From: Thermohalobaculum xanthum
Lineage (GTDB): Bacteria > Pseudomonadota > Alphaproteobacteria > Rhodobacterales > Rhodobacteraceae
Reading direction: 5' to 3'
Length of the DNA stretch: 64,000 nucleotides
Assembly (NCBI RefSeq): GCF_016623495.1
Contig: NZ_JAEHHL010000001.1
Location: 558,001 to 622,000, forward strand
Made by a program: the position numbers and the translations under genes. Of this stretch, positions 25,277-34,100 are shown piece by piece. The notes under the pieces are model-generated. The model was not told the origin of the DNA. It saw nothing but the letters and a program-made list of their open reading frames with translations, and searched no databases. Numbering within the stretch: the first letter of the stretch is position 1; each line of letters opens with the position of its first letter.

Positions 25277-26782
25277 ATGAGCGCGATGCCCAAGCCCCTG
25301 AGCGCGGTCGAAGAGAACACCTGGGCCAGCCTCAGCGTGCCCATGATCAAGCCCACGGGCTTCCGCGAATACGACGCGCGCTGGCGCTATCCGCAGGAGA
25401 TCAATCTCGTCGGCATGCAGGCGCTGGGCCTCGGCATCGCCACGCAGCTGCACGAGATGGGGCTTCCCGCCGTCATCGCGGTCGGCAACGACTACCGCTC
25501 GTATTCGCTGGCCATCAAGCAGGCGCTCAGCCTCGGCCTGATGATGGGCGGAGCCGAGGTGCTCGACATCGGCCCGGCGATCACGCCGATGTGCTACTTC
25601 GCCTCCTTCGAGCTCGACACCCAGGCCGTGGCGATGGTCACGGCCAGCCACAACCCGAACGGCTGGACCGGGGTGAAGATCGGCTTCCACCGCCCGCTCA
25701 CCCACGGGCCCGACGAGATGGCCCGGCTGCGCGACATCGTGATGAACGGCGAGGGCATCGCCCGCGACGGCGGCCGCTATACCCGCGTCGAGGACATGCG
25801 CAAGCGCTACATCGACGACCTCGTGGGCGACTTCCGCCTCTCGCGCCCGCTCAAGGTGGTCTGCGCGACCGGCAACGGCACCGCTGGCGCCTTCGCGCCC
25901 GAGGTGCTGCGCCGCATCGGCGCCCAGGTGGTCGAGAGCCACGTTACCCCCGATTTCACCTTCCCCCACTACAACCCCAACCCCGAGGCCATGGAGATGC
26001 TGCACGACATGGCCCGGACGCTGACCGCTACGGGGGCCGACATCGCGCTCGGCTTCGATGGCGACGGCGATCGCTGTGGCGTGGTCGACGACGAGGGCGA
26101 GGAGATCTTCGCCGACAAGGTGGGCGTGATCCTCGCGCGCGACCTGATCCGGCTCTACCCCGGCGCGACCTTCGTTGCCGACGTGAAGTCGACCGGGCTC
26201 TTCGCCTCGGACCCCGAGCTGCTCGCGGGCGGCGCCAAGGCCGATTTCTGGAAGACCGGGCACAGCCACATGAAGCGCCGCGTGCACGAACTGGGGGCGC
26301 TCGCGGGGTTCGAGAAATCGGGCCACTACTTCCTCGCCCCTCCCATCGGCAAGGGCTACGACGACGGCATCCGCGTGGCGGTCGAGATCTGCAAGCTGAT
26401 GGACCGCAACCCCGGCAGGTCGATGTCCGACCTGCGCAAGGCGCTGCCGAAGACCTATTCGACGCCGACCATGTCGCCGCACTGCCCCGACGAGGAGAAA
26501 TACGCCGTCATCGGGCGCCTCCAGCAGAAGCTCGTCGGCATGGCCTCGGCGGGCGCGCATCTGGGGCCGCTGAAGATCGAGCATGTCGTGACCGTGAACG
26601 GCGCGCGCGTGATGCTCGAGGGCGGCGCCTGGGCGCTGGTCCGCGCCTCGTCGAACACGCCCAACCTCGTCGTGGTCTGCGAGAGCCCCGCCTCGCGCGA
26701 TGAGCTTCGCGCGATCTTCGAGGCGCTCGACGCCGTGATCCGGACCGAGCCGTCGGTGGGCGACTACGACCAGACCTTCTGA
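25277..26782 (+). CDS. Phosphomannomutase/phosphoglucomutase
   Basis: A 501-residue alpha-D-phosphohexomutase. The active-site phosphoserine is Ser124 in TASHNPNGWTG, metal binding is GFDGDGDRCG, and the sugar loop reads FEKSGHY where family members usually have GEMSGH. It interconverts hexose 6- and 1-phosphates, feeding GDP-mannose or UDP-glucose synthesis, consistent with galU nearby. The ATG at 25277 has GAGG upstream; the frame is open far into kdsA but that is overlap only. Confidence 0.92.
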   Translation: MSAMPKPLSAVEENTWASLSVPMIKPTGFREYDARWRYPQEINLVGMQALGLGIATQLHEMGLPAVIAVGNDYRSYSLAIKQALSLGLMMGGAEVLDIGPAITPMCYFASFELDTQAVAMVTASHNPNGWTGVKIGFHRPLTHGPDEMARLRDIVMNGEGIARDGGRYTRVEDMRKRYIDDLVGDFRLSRPLKVVCATGNGTAGAFAPEVLRRIGAQVVESHVTPDFTFPHYNPNPEAMEMLHDMARTLTATGADIALGFDGDGDRCGVVDDEGEEIFADKVGVILARDLIRLYPGATFVADVKSTGLFASDPELLAGGAKADFWKTGHSHMKRRVHELGALAGFEKSGHYFLAPPIGKGYDDGIRVAVEICKLMDRNPGRSMSDLRKALPKTYSTPTMSPHCPDEEKYAVIGRLQQKLVGMASAGAHLGPLKIEHVVTVNGARVMLEGGAWALVRASSNTPNLVVVCESPASRDELRAIFEALDAVIRTEPSVGDYDQTF

Positions 26783-26796
26783 CGCGGCGCGGCGCC

Positions 26797-28032
26797 TCAG
26801 ACGCCCGCCAGAACCTCGTCCAGTGCGGCGAAATGCGACTCCCATGTCGGCGCGCGCCAGCCTTCGAGCCGCCCGATCTGTGCCGCCCGCCGCGGCGAGG
26901 GCTCGGCGGCATAGTCCATGATCGCCGCCAGCCAGCCCGGCCCGTCCAGCGGATCGATCCATTCGGGAACCTCGCCGCCCACCTCGCGCAGCACGGCCAG
27001 GCCCGACGCTATCACCGGGACGCCAGCGGCCAGCGCCTCGACCAGGGGCAGGCCATAGCCCTCGGCGAAGCTCGGGAACAGCAGGGCCCGGGCACCGGCG
27101 GTCAGCCGCGCGACCTCGGCGTCCGGCAGGTCGGCATGCTCGAAGACCGTGCGCCCGATCATCGGCGCGCGGTCGAGCATCGCGATCGCCTGCCCCGCCT
27201 CCCAGCCGCGCCGGCCGATGACGTGCAGCTGCGGCGTGGCCTCGGGCGGCTGCGTCTCCCACAAGCGGCGCCAGATATTGAGCAGGAGCAGGTGGTTCTT
27301 GCGCCCCTCGATCGTGCCGACGCAGACGAAGCCGGGCGCGGCGGTGCCGTCCCCGGCGGCAACTTCCGCGTCGACCTCGGTCCGCGCCGGTGACACTCCC
27401 AGCGGGATCACCGTCCCCGCGGGCAGCACGATGCCCTCGGCCGCGGCGCGCGCGCGGGCGGCGGCTTCGGCGGCGCGCGTCGTGAAGATCAGTTGCGCCG
27501 CGCCCGCCATCGCCGCCAGCCGCTCGCGGAACCGGGGCACGGAATTGGCCCGGGCGAATTCGGGCCAGTCCAGCGGGATGGTGTCGTGCAGCATGGCCAC
27601 CGGCCGCAGCCCCGCGGCGCGCATCGCCGCCATCCCCTCGACCGAGAGGTTGTCATGGCCGACATTCAGCACCGCCGCGCCGGGCGCCAGTTGCGCGCGC
27701 AGGAACGCACCCAACCTTTTGCGCCCCGTTGAACCGGCCGCCAGCCGCCGCAGCCCGGCCTCGGCCGCCCGCACCCGCGCAACGCGCCAGGGCTGCACGC
27801 GCGCGCGCAGGTCCGGCGCCACCGCGGCGCCATCGAGGATCTCGGCCACCGCCGCGACGTTGCCGGGGGCGATCAGGTGGCTGCGCCACCCGACCCGGCA
27901 GATCACCGCGCCGCCGCGCGCCAGGGCGTGGTCAAGGTAGGCGCGCTCGACGCGGTCGATCCCGCTCGGCGTGGCATGGCGCAGACGCTGCACCAGGCGC
28001 GTCACGTCAAGGGCGAAGGGCGCGGAGGTCAT
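26797..28032 (-). CDS. Glycosyltransferase family 1/4 protein
   Basis: A 411-residue GT-B type transferase. The acceptor half starts TRLVQRLRHATPSGIDRVERAY; the donor half has VCVGTIEGRKNHLLLLN and the E-x7-E motif in SFAEGYGLPLVEALAAGVPV. Sugar and acceptor cannot be read. Last gene of a leftward run cysQ, kdsB, galU, GT, so it likely builds a surface polysaccharide with these precursors. Confidence 0.88.
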   Translation of the reverse strand: MTSAPFALDVTRLVQRLRHATPSGIDRVERAYLDHALARGGAVICRVGWRSHLIAPGNVAAVAEILDGAAVAPDLRARVQPWRVARVRAAEAGLRRLAAGSTGRKRLGAFLRAQLAPGAAVLNVGHDNLSVEGMAAMRAAGLRPVAMLHDTIPLDWPEFARANSVPRFRERLAAMAGAAQLIFTTRAAEAAARARAAAEGIVLPAGTVIPLGVSPARTEVDAEVAAGDGTAAPGFVCVGTIEGRKNHLLLLNIWRRLWETQPPEATPQLHVIGRRGWEAGQAIAMLDRAPMIGRTVFEHADLPDAEVARLTAGARALLFPSFAEGYGLPLVEALAAGVPVIASGLAVLREVGGEVPEWIDPLDGPGWLAAIMDYAAEPSPRRAAQIGRLEGWRAPTWESHFAALDEVLAGV

Positions 28033-28074
28033 GTCGTGTCAGCGGCCCCGGCGCGCGGCCACGCCGCCCATCGC

Positions 28075-28974
28075 TCAGGAGCCTTCCAGATCCGCGGCGA
28101 CCGACCGGATGTAGCGGGCGAAGCCGGGCCCGAGGTCGGGCCGCGCCAGCGCGAAGGCCACGGTCGCCTGCAGGAACCCAGACTTCGAGCCGCAGTCATA
28201 GCGCGTCCCCTCGAAGCGGAACCCGCTCACGCCCCCCGGCGCGCCGATCTGCTCGGCGATGGCGTCGGTCAGCTGGATCTCGCCGCCCGCGCCCCGCTTG
28301 CGCGCCTCGAGGCTCTCCATCACCGCGGGCGAGAGGATGTAGCGCCCGATCACCGCCACGCGCGACGGCGCGTCGGCGGGCTTGGGCTTCTCGATCATGC
28401 CGCGCGCCTCGACGATCCGGCCGTCGTCGCTCGCGACGTCGAGGATGCCATAGGACGACACCTGCTCAGGCGACACGTCGACGGCGGCGACCATGCACCC
28501 GCCCCGCCCGCGCGCCTCGTAGGCCTCGACCATCTGGGCGAGACAGCCGCGCGCGGCACCCGTGATGACGTCGTCGGGCAGGATCACCGCGAAGGGCTGA
28601 TCGCCGATCAGTCGCCGCGCACACCAGACGGCGTGGCCGAGGCCCAGCGCCTCCTGCTGGCGGATGTAGGCGATGGCGCCCGACGGCATCGTCGCGCGCT
28701 CGACCTCGGCAAGCAGGTCGGTCTTGCCGCCCGCCGAGAGGGTGCGCTGAAGCGAGGGCGCCGCGTCGAAGTAATCCTCCAGCGCCGACTTGCCGCGCGC
28801 CGTGACGAAGATGAAGTCCTCGATCCCCGCCTCGCGCGCCTCGTCGATCGCGTACTGGATCAGCGGGCGGTCGACCAGCGGAAGCATCTCCTTCGGCATC
28901 GACTTTGTCGCCGGCAGGAACCGGGTGCCGAGCCCGGCCACGGGAAAGACGGCGGTGCGCACGCGTCGCGTCAT
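28075..28974 (-). CDS. galU: UTP-glucose-1-phosphate uridylyltransferase
   Basis: A 299-residue enzyme making UDP-glucose. The nucleotide loop VAGLGTRFLPATKSMPKEML, then FIFVTARGKSALEDYFD and GLGHAVWCARRLIGDQPFAV are all intact, and length matches GalU. UDP-glucose made here is the substrate of the UDP-glucose dehydrogenase at 55130, linking the two polysaccharide loci in the window. 41 bp upstream of the glycosyltransferase. Confidence 0.95.
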   Translation of the reverse strand: MTRRVRTAVFPVAGLGTRFLPATKSMPKEMLPLVDRPLIQYAIDEAREAGIEDFIFVTARGKSALEDYFDAAPSLQRTLSAGGKTDLLAEVERATMPSGAIAYIRQQEALGLGHAVWCARRLIGDQPFAVILPDDVITGAARGCLAQMVEAYEARGRGGCMVAAVDVSPEQVSSYGILDVASDDGRIVEARGMIEKPKPADAPSRVAVIGRYILSPAVMESLEARKRGAGGEIQLTDAIAEQIGAPGGVSGFRFEGTRYDCGSKSGFLQATVAFALARPDLGPGFARYIRSVAADLEGS

Positions 28975-29066
28975 GATACCTCTCGATGTTCGGTTCCGGG
29001 TGATTGTCCGCGATTGCGGCGTGGACTTCGAGCCTTATGGCATGGGCGCGGCAAAGCCACGCGGGC

Positions 29067-29864
29067 CTAGACCGTCCCGCGCGCCGCAAGCACCTTCTCG
29101 ATCCTCGGAACGTCCTCGGGATTGTTGAGTTCCCAAAAGGATGCGCCGCGCGCCTCGACCTCAACGCACTGCACCGCGATCCCGTGCTCGAGGAACCGAA
29201 GCTGCTCGAGCCCCTCGCTGGTCTCGAGCTGGCCGGCATCCAGCCCGACATAACGCGCCAGCGCCGGCGGCCGGTAGGCATAGACGCCGACATGGTGGAA
29301 CACCGGGACCGCGTGGCGCTTGGCCGGGTCGGCATAGGGCAGCACTTCCTTCGAGAAGTAGAGCGCCCGCCCCCGCCGGTCCATCACCGCCGTGGTGCCG
29401 CCCACGCGACCGGCGCGGCGGTCGGCCACGAAGCCGTCCAGCGCCTCCTCGTCGCAGCGCAGGACCGGGGTCGCAACCTCCATCGCGGGATCGGCGCGCA
29501 TGGCCTCCACCAGCGCCTCGACGAACCAGGGCGGCGTCAGCGGCGCGTCGCCTTGCAGGTTCACCACGATCCCGGGCGGCCGGGTCAGCCCCGCGATCGC
29601 CTCGGCGCAGCGCTCGGTGCCGTTGGCGCAGTCGGGGCTCGTCATCGTGACCTCGGCACCGAAGCCGCGGGCATGATCGGCGATGCGCGCGTCGTCGGTG
29701 GCGACCAGCACCCGGTCCACGCCGGTTACCGCCATCGCAGCGTCCCAGGCGCGGCGGATCAGGCTGCGCGCCTCGCCCGTCGCACCGCGCAGGTCGGCCA
29801 GCGGCTTGGCCGGATAACGGGTCGAGGCATAGCGCGCGGGGATGATGATCCAGGCGTCCGTCAC
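29067..29864 (-). CDS. kdsB: 3-deoxy-manno-octulosonate cytidylyltransferase
   Basis: A 265-residue enzyme activating Kdo as CMP-Kdo. The N-terminal nucleotide motif IIIPARYASTRYPAKPLADL and VVNLQGDAPLTPPWFVEALV are visible. The GTG start at 29864 overlaps the cysQ stop (GTGA). Together with kdsA it supplies activated Kdo. Confidence 0.93.
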   Translation of the reverse strand: MTDAWIIIPARYASTRYPAKPLADLRGATGEARSLIRRAWDAAMAVTGVDRVLVATDDARIADHARGFGAEVTMTSPDCANGTERCAEAIAGLTRPPGIVVNLQGDAPLTPPWFVEALVEAMRADPAMEVATPVLRCDEEALDGFVADRRAGRVGGTTAVMDRRGRALYFSKEVLPYADPAKRHAVPVFHHVGVYAYRPPALARYVGLDAGQLETSEGLEQLRFLEHGIAVQCVEVEARGASFWELNNPEDVPRIEKVLAARGTV

Positions 29865-30661
29865 AGCTGCACTCCGGGCACTCGGGCGATGAAGAACGGG
29901 TTCTCGTACCCCGTCTTGCCATAGAGCAGAGGGCTTTGATCGTCGAAACGCAAGACCTCGCCGCCCGCGGCCGACAGCACGGCGTGCCCGGCGGCGGTGT
30001 CCCACTCCATGGTGCGGCCAAGCCGGGGATAGAGATCGGCCTCTCCCGCCGCCAGCAGGCAAAACTTCAGCGACGAGCCCGCGCTCTTGAACGCCGCCAC
30101 GGCAAAGCGCGCGATGTAGTCGTCGGTCGCCTTGTCGCGATGCGACTTCGATGCGACGACCGACAGCGCCGCCGGATCCGGCGTCGCGACCGCAATCGGG
30201 CGCATGCTGCCGGGCACCGGCGTGCCCGCCTCGTCGACCGCCTCCTCGGCAGCGCCGCCACCGGCAAGGCTGCGGAACATCCGGCCCACGGCCGGCGCGT
30301 GGACGACGCCCATCACCGGACGCCCCCCTTCGATCAGCGCGATGTTCACGGTGAACTCGCCCCGGCGCTGCACGAATTCCTTGGTGCCGTCGAGCGGGTC
30401 GACCAGGAAGAAGCGCGCATGCCCCGTCGCCGCGTGGGTCGCGGCCTGCTCCTCGGTCACCAGCGGGATTTCCGGGAAAGCCGCCCGCAGCCCCTCGGCG
30501 ATGATCCGGTCGGCGGCGAGGTCGGCATCGGTCACCGGCGAGCTGTCGGCCTTCGCGCGCGTCTCGAAATCCGGCGCGCGATAGACCTCCATGATCGCCT
30601 TGCCCGCTTCCAGCGCCAGCCGGCGGAACTCGGCCTCGATCCTCTCGGGCGTCGCGCTCAT
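29861..30661 (-). CDS. cysQ: 3'(2'),5'-bisphosphate nucleotidase (inositol monophosphatase family)
   Basis: A 266-residue phosphatase of the IMPase fold. Metal motifs are VTEEQA (Glu of the first site), LVDPLDGTKEFVQRRGEFTV and EWDTAAGHAVLSAAGG. CysQ removes 3'-phosphoadenosine 5'-phosphate, a by-product of sulfate activation and sulfotransfer. Its coupling to kdsB is seen in other alphaproteobacteria; whether the polysaccharide here is sulfated is not shown. Confidence 0.9.
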   Translation of the reverse strand: MSATPERIEAEFRRLALEAGKAIMEVYRAPDFETRAKADSSPVTDADLAADRIIAEGLRAAFPEIPLVTEEQAATHAATGHARFFLVDPLDGTKEFVQRRGEFTVNIALIEGGRPVMGVVHAPAVGRMFRSLAGGGAAEEAVDEAGTPVPGSMRPIAVATPDPAALSVVASKSHRDKATDDYIARFAVAAFKSAGSSLKFCLLAAGEADLYPRLGRTMEWDTAAGHAVLSAAGGEVLRFDDQSPLLYGKTGYENPFFIARVPGVQL

Positions 30662-30837
30662 CGGTTCTGTCTCCCTCGCCTCGTGTCGAGGCCCGTATAG
30701 ACGGGATCACGCACGGCTTTGCAACAGCCGCGCCCCTGCCTGCGCCGCCGCGCCGCGCGATCCGCGCCTTGCCGCCCCTCCGCCGCACGGGGTAAGGAGT
30801 TGCAGGACCTTGGACCGACCCCCGAGCGAGAGTGCCG

Positions 30838-32145
30838 ATGCCCGTGACGCTGAGCCATGAGGCGCCCGACTTCGAGCGCCGCTTCGACGCCCTTCTGGAC
30901 ATGAAGCGCGAGTCGAGCGCCGATGTCGACGCGACCGTCGCGGGGATCATCGAGGACGTCGCCACGCGCGGCCTCGACGCCGTCATCGAGCTGACGCGCC
31001 GCTTCGACCGCTGGGAGATCGACGAGGCCAGCCTCGCCTTCACCGAGGCCGAGATCGACGCCGCCATCGCCACCGTGCCCGCCGCCGAGATGGCCGCGCT
31101 CGAGCTCGCGGCCGAGCGCATCACCGCCTACCACGCCCGCCAGCTTCCCGAGGACGACATGTGGGAGGACGCGGCCGGCGTCACCCTGGGCTGGCGCTGG
31201 ACGCCGGTGGACGCCGCCGGGCTCTACGTCCCCGGCGGGCTGGCCAGCTATCCCTCGTCGGTCCTGATGAACGCGATCCCGGCGCAGGTCGCCGGGGTGC
31301 GCCGCATCGAGATCTGCGCCCCCACGCCGGACGGCCGGTTCAACCCGCTCGTGCTGGCCGCCGCCCGGCTGGGCGGGGCCAGCCGGGTCTGGCGCATCGG
31401 CGGCGCGCAGGCGATCGCGGCGATGGCCTATGGCGCGGGGCCGATCCGGCCGGTCGACAAGATCACCGGCCCCGGCAACGCCTATGTCGCCGCCGCCAAG
31501 CGCCGGGTGTTTGGCCGCGTCGGCATCGACATGATCGCAGGGCCGTCCGAGATCCTCGTCATCGCCGACGCCGCGAACGATCCCGACTGGGTCGCCACCG
31601 ACCTGCTCAGCCAGGCCGAGCACGACGAGAGCGCGCAGTCGATCCTGATCACCACCGACGCCGCCTTCGGCGCCGAGGTCGCGCGCGCCGTCGACCGCCT
31701 GCTGCAGCGGCTCGAGCGCACCGCCATCGCCGGCGCCAGCTGGCGCGACTTCGGTGCGGTCGTGGTGGCGCGGGACCTGACCCAGGCGGCCGAGCTTGCC
31801 AACCGCATCGCGCCCGAGCATCTCGAGCTTTGCGTCGCCAATCCCGAGCACCTGATGGGCGAGATCCGCCATGCCGGCGCGATCTTCCTCGGCCGCCACA
31901 CGCCCGAGGCCATCGGCGACTATGTCGGCGGCCCCAACCACGTGCTGCCGACGGCGCGCTCGGCGCGGTTTTCCTCGGGCCTCTCGGTGCTCGACTACAT
32001 GAAGCGCACCACGATCGCCCGCGTGAGCCCCCGCGGCCTGGCCGCCATCGGCCCCGCGGCCGAAACCCTCGCCCGGTCGGAAAGCCTCGAGGCGCACGCG
32101 CTCTCGGTCCGCTGCCGTCTCGACGCGCAGGAGGCCGCCGAATGA
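30838..32145 (+). CDS. hisD: Histidinol dehydrogenase
   Basis: A 435-residue zinc enzyme for the last two oxidations of histidine synthesis. Visible motifs are GWRWTPVDAAGLYVPGG, the NAD/active region DMIAGPSEILVIAD, zinc ligands in LLSQAEHDESAQS and the His pair near RIAPEHLELC. ATG 30838 chosen over GTG 30832. First gene of a conserved Rhodobacterales run continuing through rng; it overlaps the UPF0262 gene by 4 bases. Confidence 0.96.
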   Translation: MPVTLSHEAPDFERRFDALLDMKRESSADVDATVAGIIEDVATRGLDAVIELTRRFDRWEIDEASLAFTEAEIDAAIATVPAAEMAALELAAERITAYHARQLPEDDMWEDAAGVTLGWRWTPVDAAGLYVPGGLASYPSSVLMNAIPAQVAGVRRIEICAPTPDGRFNPLVLAAARLGGASRVWRIGGAQAIAAMAYGAGPIRPVDKITGPGNAYVAAAKRRVFGRVGIDMIAGPSEILVIADAANDPDWVATDLLSQAEHDESAQSILITTDAAFGAEVARAVDRLLQRLERTAIAGASWRDFGAVVVARDLTQAAELANRIAPEHLELCVANPEHLMGEIRHAGAIFLGRHTPEAIGDYVGGPNHVLPTARSARFSSGLSVLDYMKRTTIARVSPRGLAAIGPAAETLARSESLEAHALSVRCRLDAQEAAE

Positions 32146-32639
32146 GCGATTTCGCCGCCACGGACCGCCTCGCCGCCGTCGAGCTGGTCGAGGACCGCCA
32201 GCGCGCCCGCACGCCCGAGATCCAGCAGGAGCTCGACGTCGCGGTCTTCGACCTCGTCGAGGAAAACCAGTTCCGCATCATCCCGCGCGAGGGCGAGACG
32301 ATCGCCCCCGGTCCCTACCGGCTGGGCATCGGCATGGCCGAGCGCATGCTGAGGCTCGAGGTGCGCGACCCCGCCGGCGAGGTGGTGGCCGAGATCCACC
32401 TGTCGCTGACCCCGCTGCGGGGCGTCATCAAGGACTACTTCGCGATCTGCGAGAGCTATTTCGACGCGGTCAAGCGCCTGCCGCCCTCGCGGATCGAGGC
32501 CATCGACATGGGCCGGCGCGGGATCCACGACGAGGGCGCGCGCATCCTCTCCGAGCGCCTAGAGGGCAAGGTCGGCACCGATCACGACACCGCCCGCCGC
32601 CTGTTCACCGTGATCTGCGCCCTCCAGTTCAGGGGCTGA
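32142..32639 (+). CDS. UPF0262 family protein
   Basis: A 165-residue soluble protein of an alphaproteobacterial family of unknown function, recognised by LRGVIKDYFAICESYFDAVK, RIEAIDMGRRGIHDEGA and the C-terminal ARRLFTVICALQFRG. It is translationally coupled to hisD (ATGA) and followed after 7 bp by the phosphatase gene. Confidence 0.9.
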   Translation: MSDFAATDRLAAVELVEDRQRARTPEIQQELDVAVFDLVEENQFRIIPREGETIAPGPYRLGIGMAERMLRLEVRDPAGEVVAEIHLSLTPLRGVIKDYFAICESYFDAVKRLPPSRIEAIDMGRRGIHDEGARILSERLEGKVGTDHDTARRLFTVICALQFRG

Positions 32640-32646
32640 GGCCACC

Positions 32647-33111
32647 ATGGCCGACCTCCCGGGATCGGTATTGTTCTGCTGCAACCACAACGTCATCCGC
32701 TCGCCGATGGCCGAGGGGATGACCAAGCAGTTCTACGGCCGGCAGGTCTTCGTCCAGTCCTGCGGCGTGCGCCACGAGATGGAGACCGATCCCTTCACGG
32801 TCGAGGTCGCGGGCGAGATCGGTGTCGACCTCAGCCGTCACCGGCCGAAGAGCTTCGCCGAGATGCTGGAATGGGGCGACGACATCGCCGCCTTCGACGT
32901 GATCATCGCCCTCTCGCCCGCCGCCCAGCGCCAGGCGCTGGAACTCACCCGCCACGCCTCGGTCGAGGTGCTCTACTGGCAGACCCTCGACCCCAGCGGC
33001 ATGGGCGAGCGGCGCGAGCAGCGGCTCGACGCCTACCGCGAGACGCGCGACCAGATCCGCGCGCGCATCCTCCAGAAATTCGGCCCGCCGATCGAGGACC
33101 CCGAGGTCTGA
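32647..33111 (+). CDS. Low-molecular-weight protein-tyrosine-phosphatase family protein
   Basis: A 154-residue protein with the phosphate loop C-x5-R-S near the N-terminus (Cys12 to Arg18, CNHNVIRS) and the general-acid DP motif in QTLDPSGMG. The loop keeps Asn at the third position but differs from the common CLGNICRS; the family also contains arsenate reductase-like members, so the natural substrate is uncertain. Lies in the conserved hisD-infA run. Confidence 0.87.
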   Translation: MADLPGSVLFCCNHNVIRSPMAEGMTKQFYGRQVFVQSCGVRHEMETDPFTVEVAGEIGVDLSRHRPKSFAEMLEWGDDIAAFDVIIALSPAAQRQALELTRHASVEVLYWQTLDPSGMGERREQRLDAYRETRDQIRARILQKFGPPIEDPEV

Positions 33112-33165
33112 GCCGGGCGGTCGCGCCGCCGCGCATGGCGCCCCCGGCACTGCAACCGGCCGCTC

Positions 33166-33194
33166 TTGCAATTTTCCCACCAAGGGGGCATGTT
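33166..33194 (+). promoter_or_regulatory. Candidate promoter of infA
   Basis: TTGCAA (33166-33171) and CATGTT (33189-33194) are spaced by 17 bases in the 138-bp gap before infA. The -35 is good, the -10 matches the consensus at only half of its positions. A CCGCCG/CGGCGG inverted repeat follows in the leader near 33206-33228. Judged by eye only. Confidence 0.3.
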
Positions 33195-33249
33195 CCGCGC
33201 CGACCGCCGCCGGGCGTCTTCCGGCGGCTCCCAGCCCCATGGAGCCTGC

Positions 33250-33468
33250 ATGGCCAAGGAAGAAACGCTCGAGTTCCCCGGGGTCGTGACCGAACTTCTG
33301 CCCAACGCGACTTTCCGGGTGAAGCTCGAGAACGGCCATGAGATCATCGCCCACACCGCCGGCAAGATGCGCAAGAACCGCATCCGCGTCCTCGCCGGCG
33401 ACAAGGTGCAGGTCGAGATGACGCCCTACGACCTGACCAAGGGCCGCATTACCTACCGCTTCAAGTGA
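33250..33468 (+). CDS. infA: Translation initiation factor IF-1
   Basis: A 72-residue OB-fold protein beginning [20 protein letters not shown] and ending [14 protein letters not shown], full length and typical. It binds the 30S A site during initiation. The stop overlaps the maf GTG start by 4 bases. Confidence 0.98.
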   Translation: MAKEETLEFPGVVTELLPNATFRVKLENGHEIIAHTAGKMRKNRIRVLAGDKVQVEMTPYDLTKGRITYRFK

Positions 33469-34100
33469 CCACCCACGAGGCCGGCGCCGAGGGCGCGGCC
33501 AGCACGCGACCGATGCTGATCCTGGGCTCCGGCTCGCCGCGCCGACGCGAGCTGCTGGCGCGGATCGGCGTGGTCCCGGATGCCATTCGCGCCGCCGATA
33601 TCGACGAGTCGCCGCTCAAGGGCGAATTGCCGCGTCCGCATGCGCTGCGGCTCGCGCGCCAGAAGGCCGAAACCATCGCCTCCACCGCGCCCCGGGACGC
33701 CTTCGTGCTCAGCGCCGACACCGTCGTCGCCGTGGGGCGTCGCATTCTCGGCAAGCCCCGCGACGCGGCCGAGGCCGCGCAGTTCCTGCTGATGCTGTCG
33801 GGCCGCGCGCATCGCGTCACAACCGCGATCTGCCTCGCGGCGCGGGGCCAGACGGTCTGCCGCGCGGTCGAGACGCGCGTGAAGATGAAGCGCCTGTCGG
33901 ATGTCGAGCTCTCGGCCTATCTGCGCTCGGGGGAATGGGAGGGCAAGGCCGGCGGCTATGCCATCCAGGGCCTCGCCGCCGCCCTCATCCCCGAGATCAA
34001 CGGCAGCTACACCAATGTCGTCGGCCTGCCGCTGACCGAGACGATGAACATGCTGACCGGCGCGGGCTACCCCGTGCCCCTCGAAAGCCCTGCCCCATGA
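33465..34100 (+). CDS. maf: Maf family nucleotide pyrophosphatase
   Basis: A 211-residue protein with the Maf N-terminal motif [18 protein letters not shown], catalytic Asp in [10 protein letters not shown], and [26 protein letters not shown]. Family members hydrolyse dTTP/UTP or modified NTPs. The start is GTG within the infA stop; about 15 residues precede the core motif. Overlaps rng by 4 bases. Confidence 0.93.
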   Translation: MTTHEAGAEGAASTRPMLILGSGSPRRRELLARIGVVPDAIRAADIDESPLKGELPRPHALRLARQKAETIASTAPRDAFVLSADTVVAVGRRILGKPRDAAEAAQFLLMLSGRAHRVTTAICLAARGQTVCRAVETRVKMKRLSDVELSAYLRSGEWEGKAGGYAIQGLAAALIPEINGSYTNVVGLPLTETMNMLTGAGYPVPLESPAP

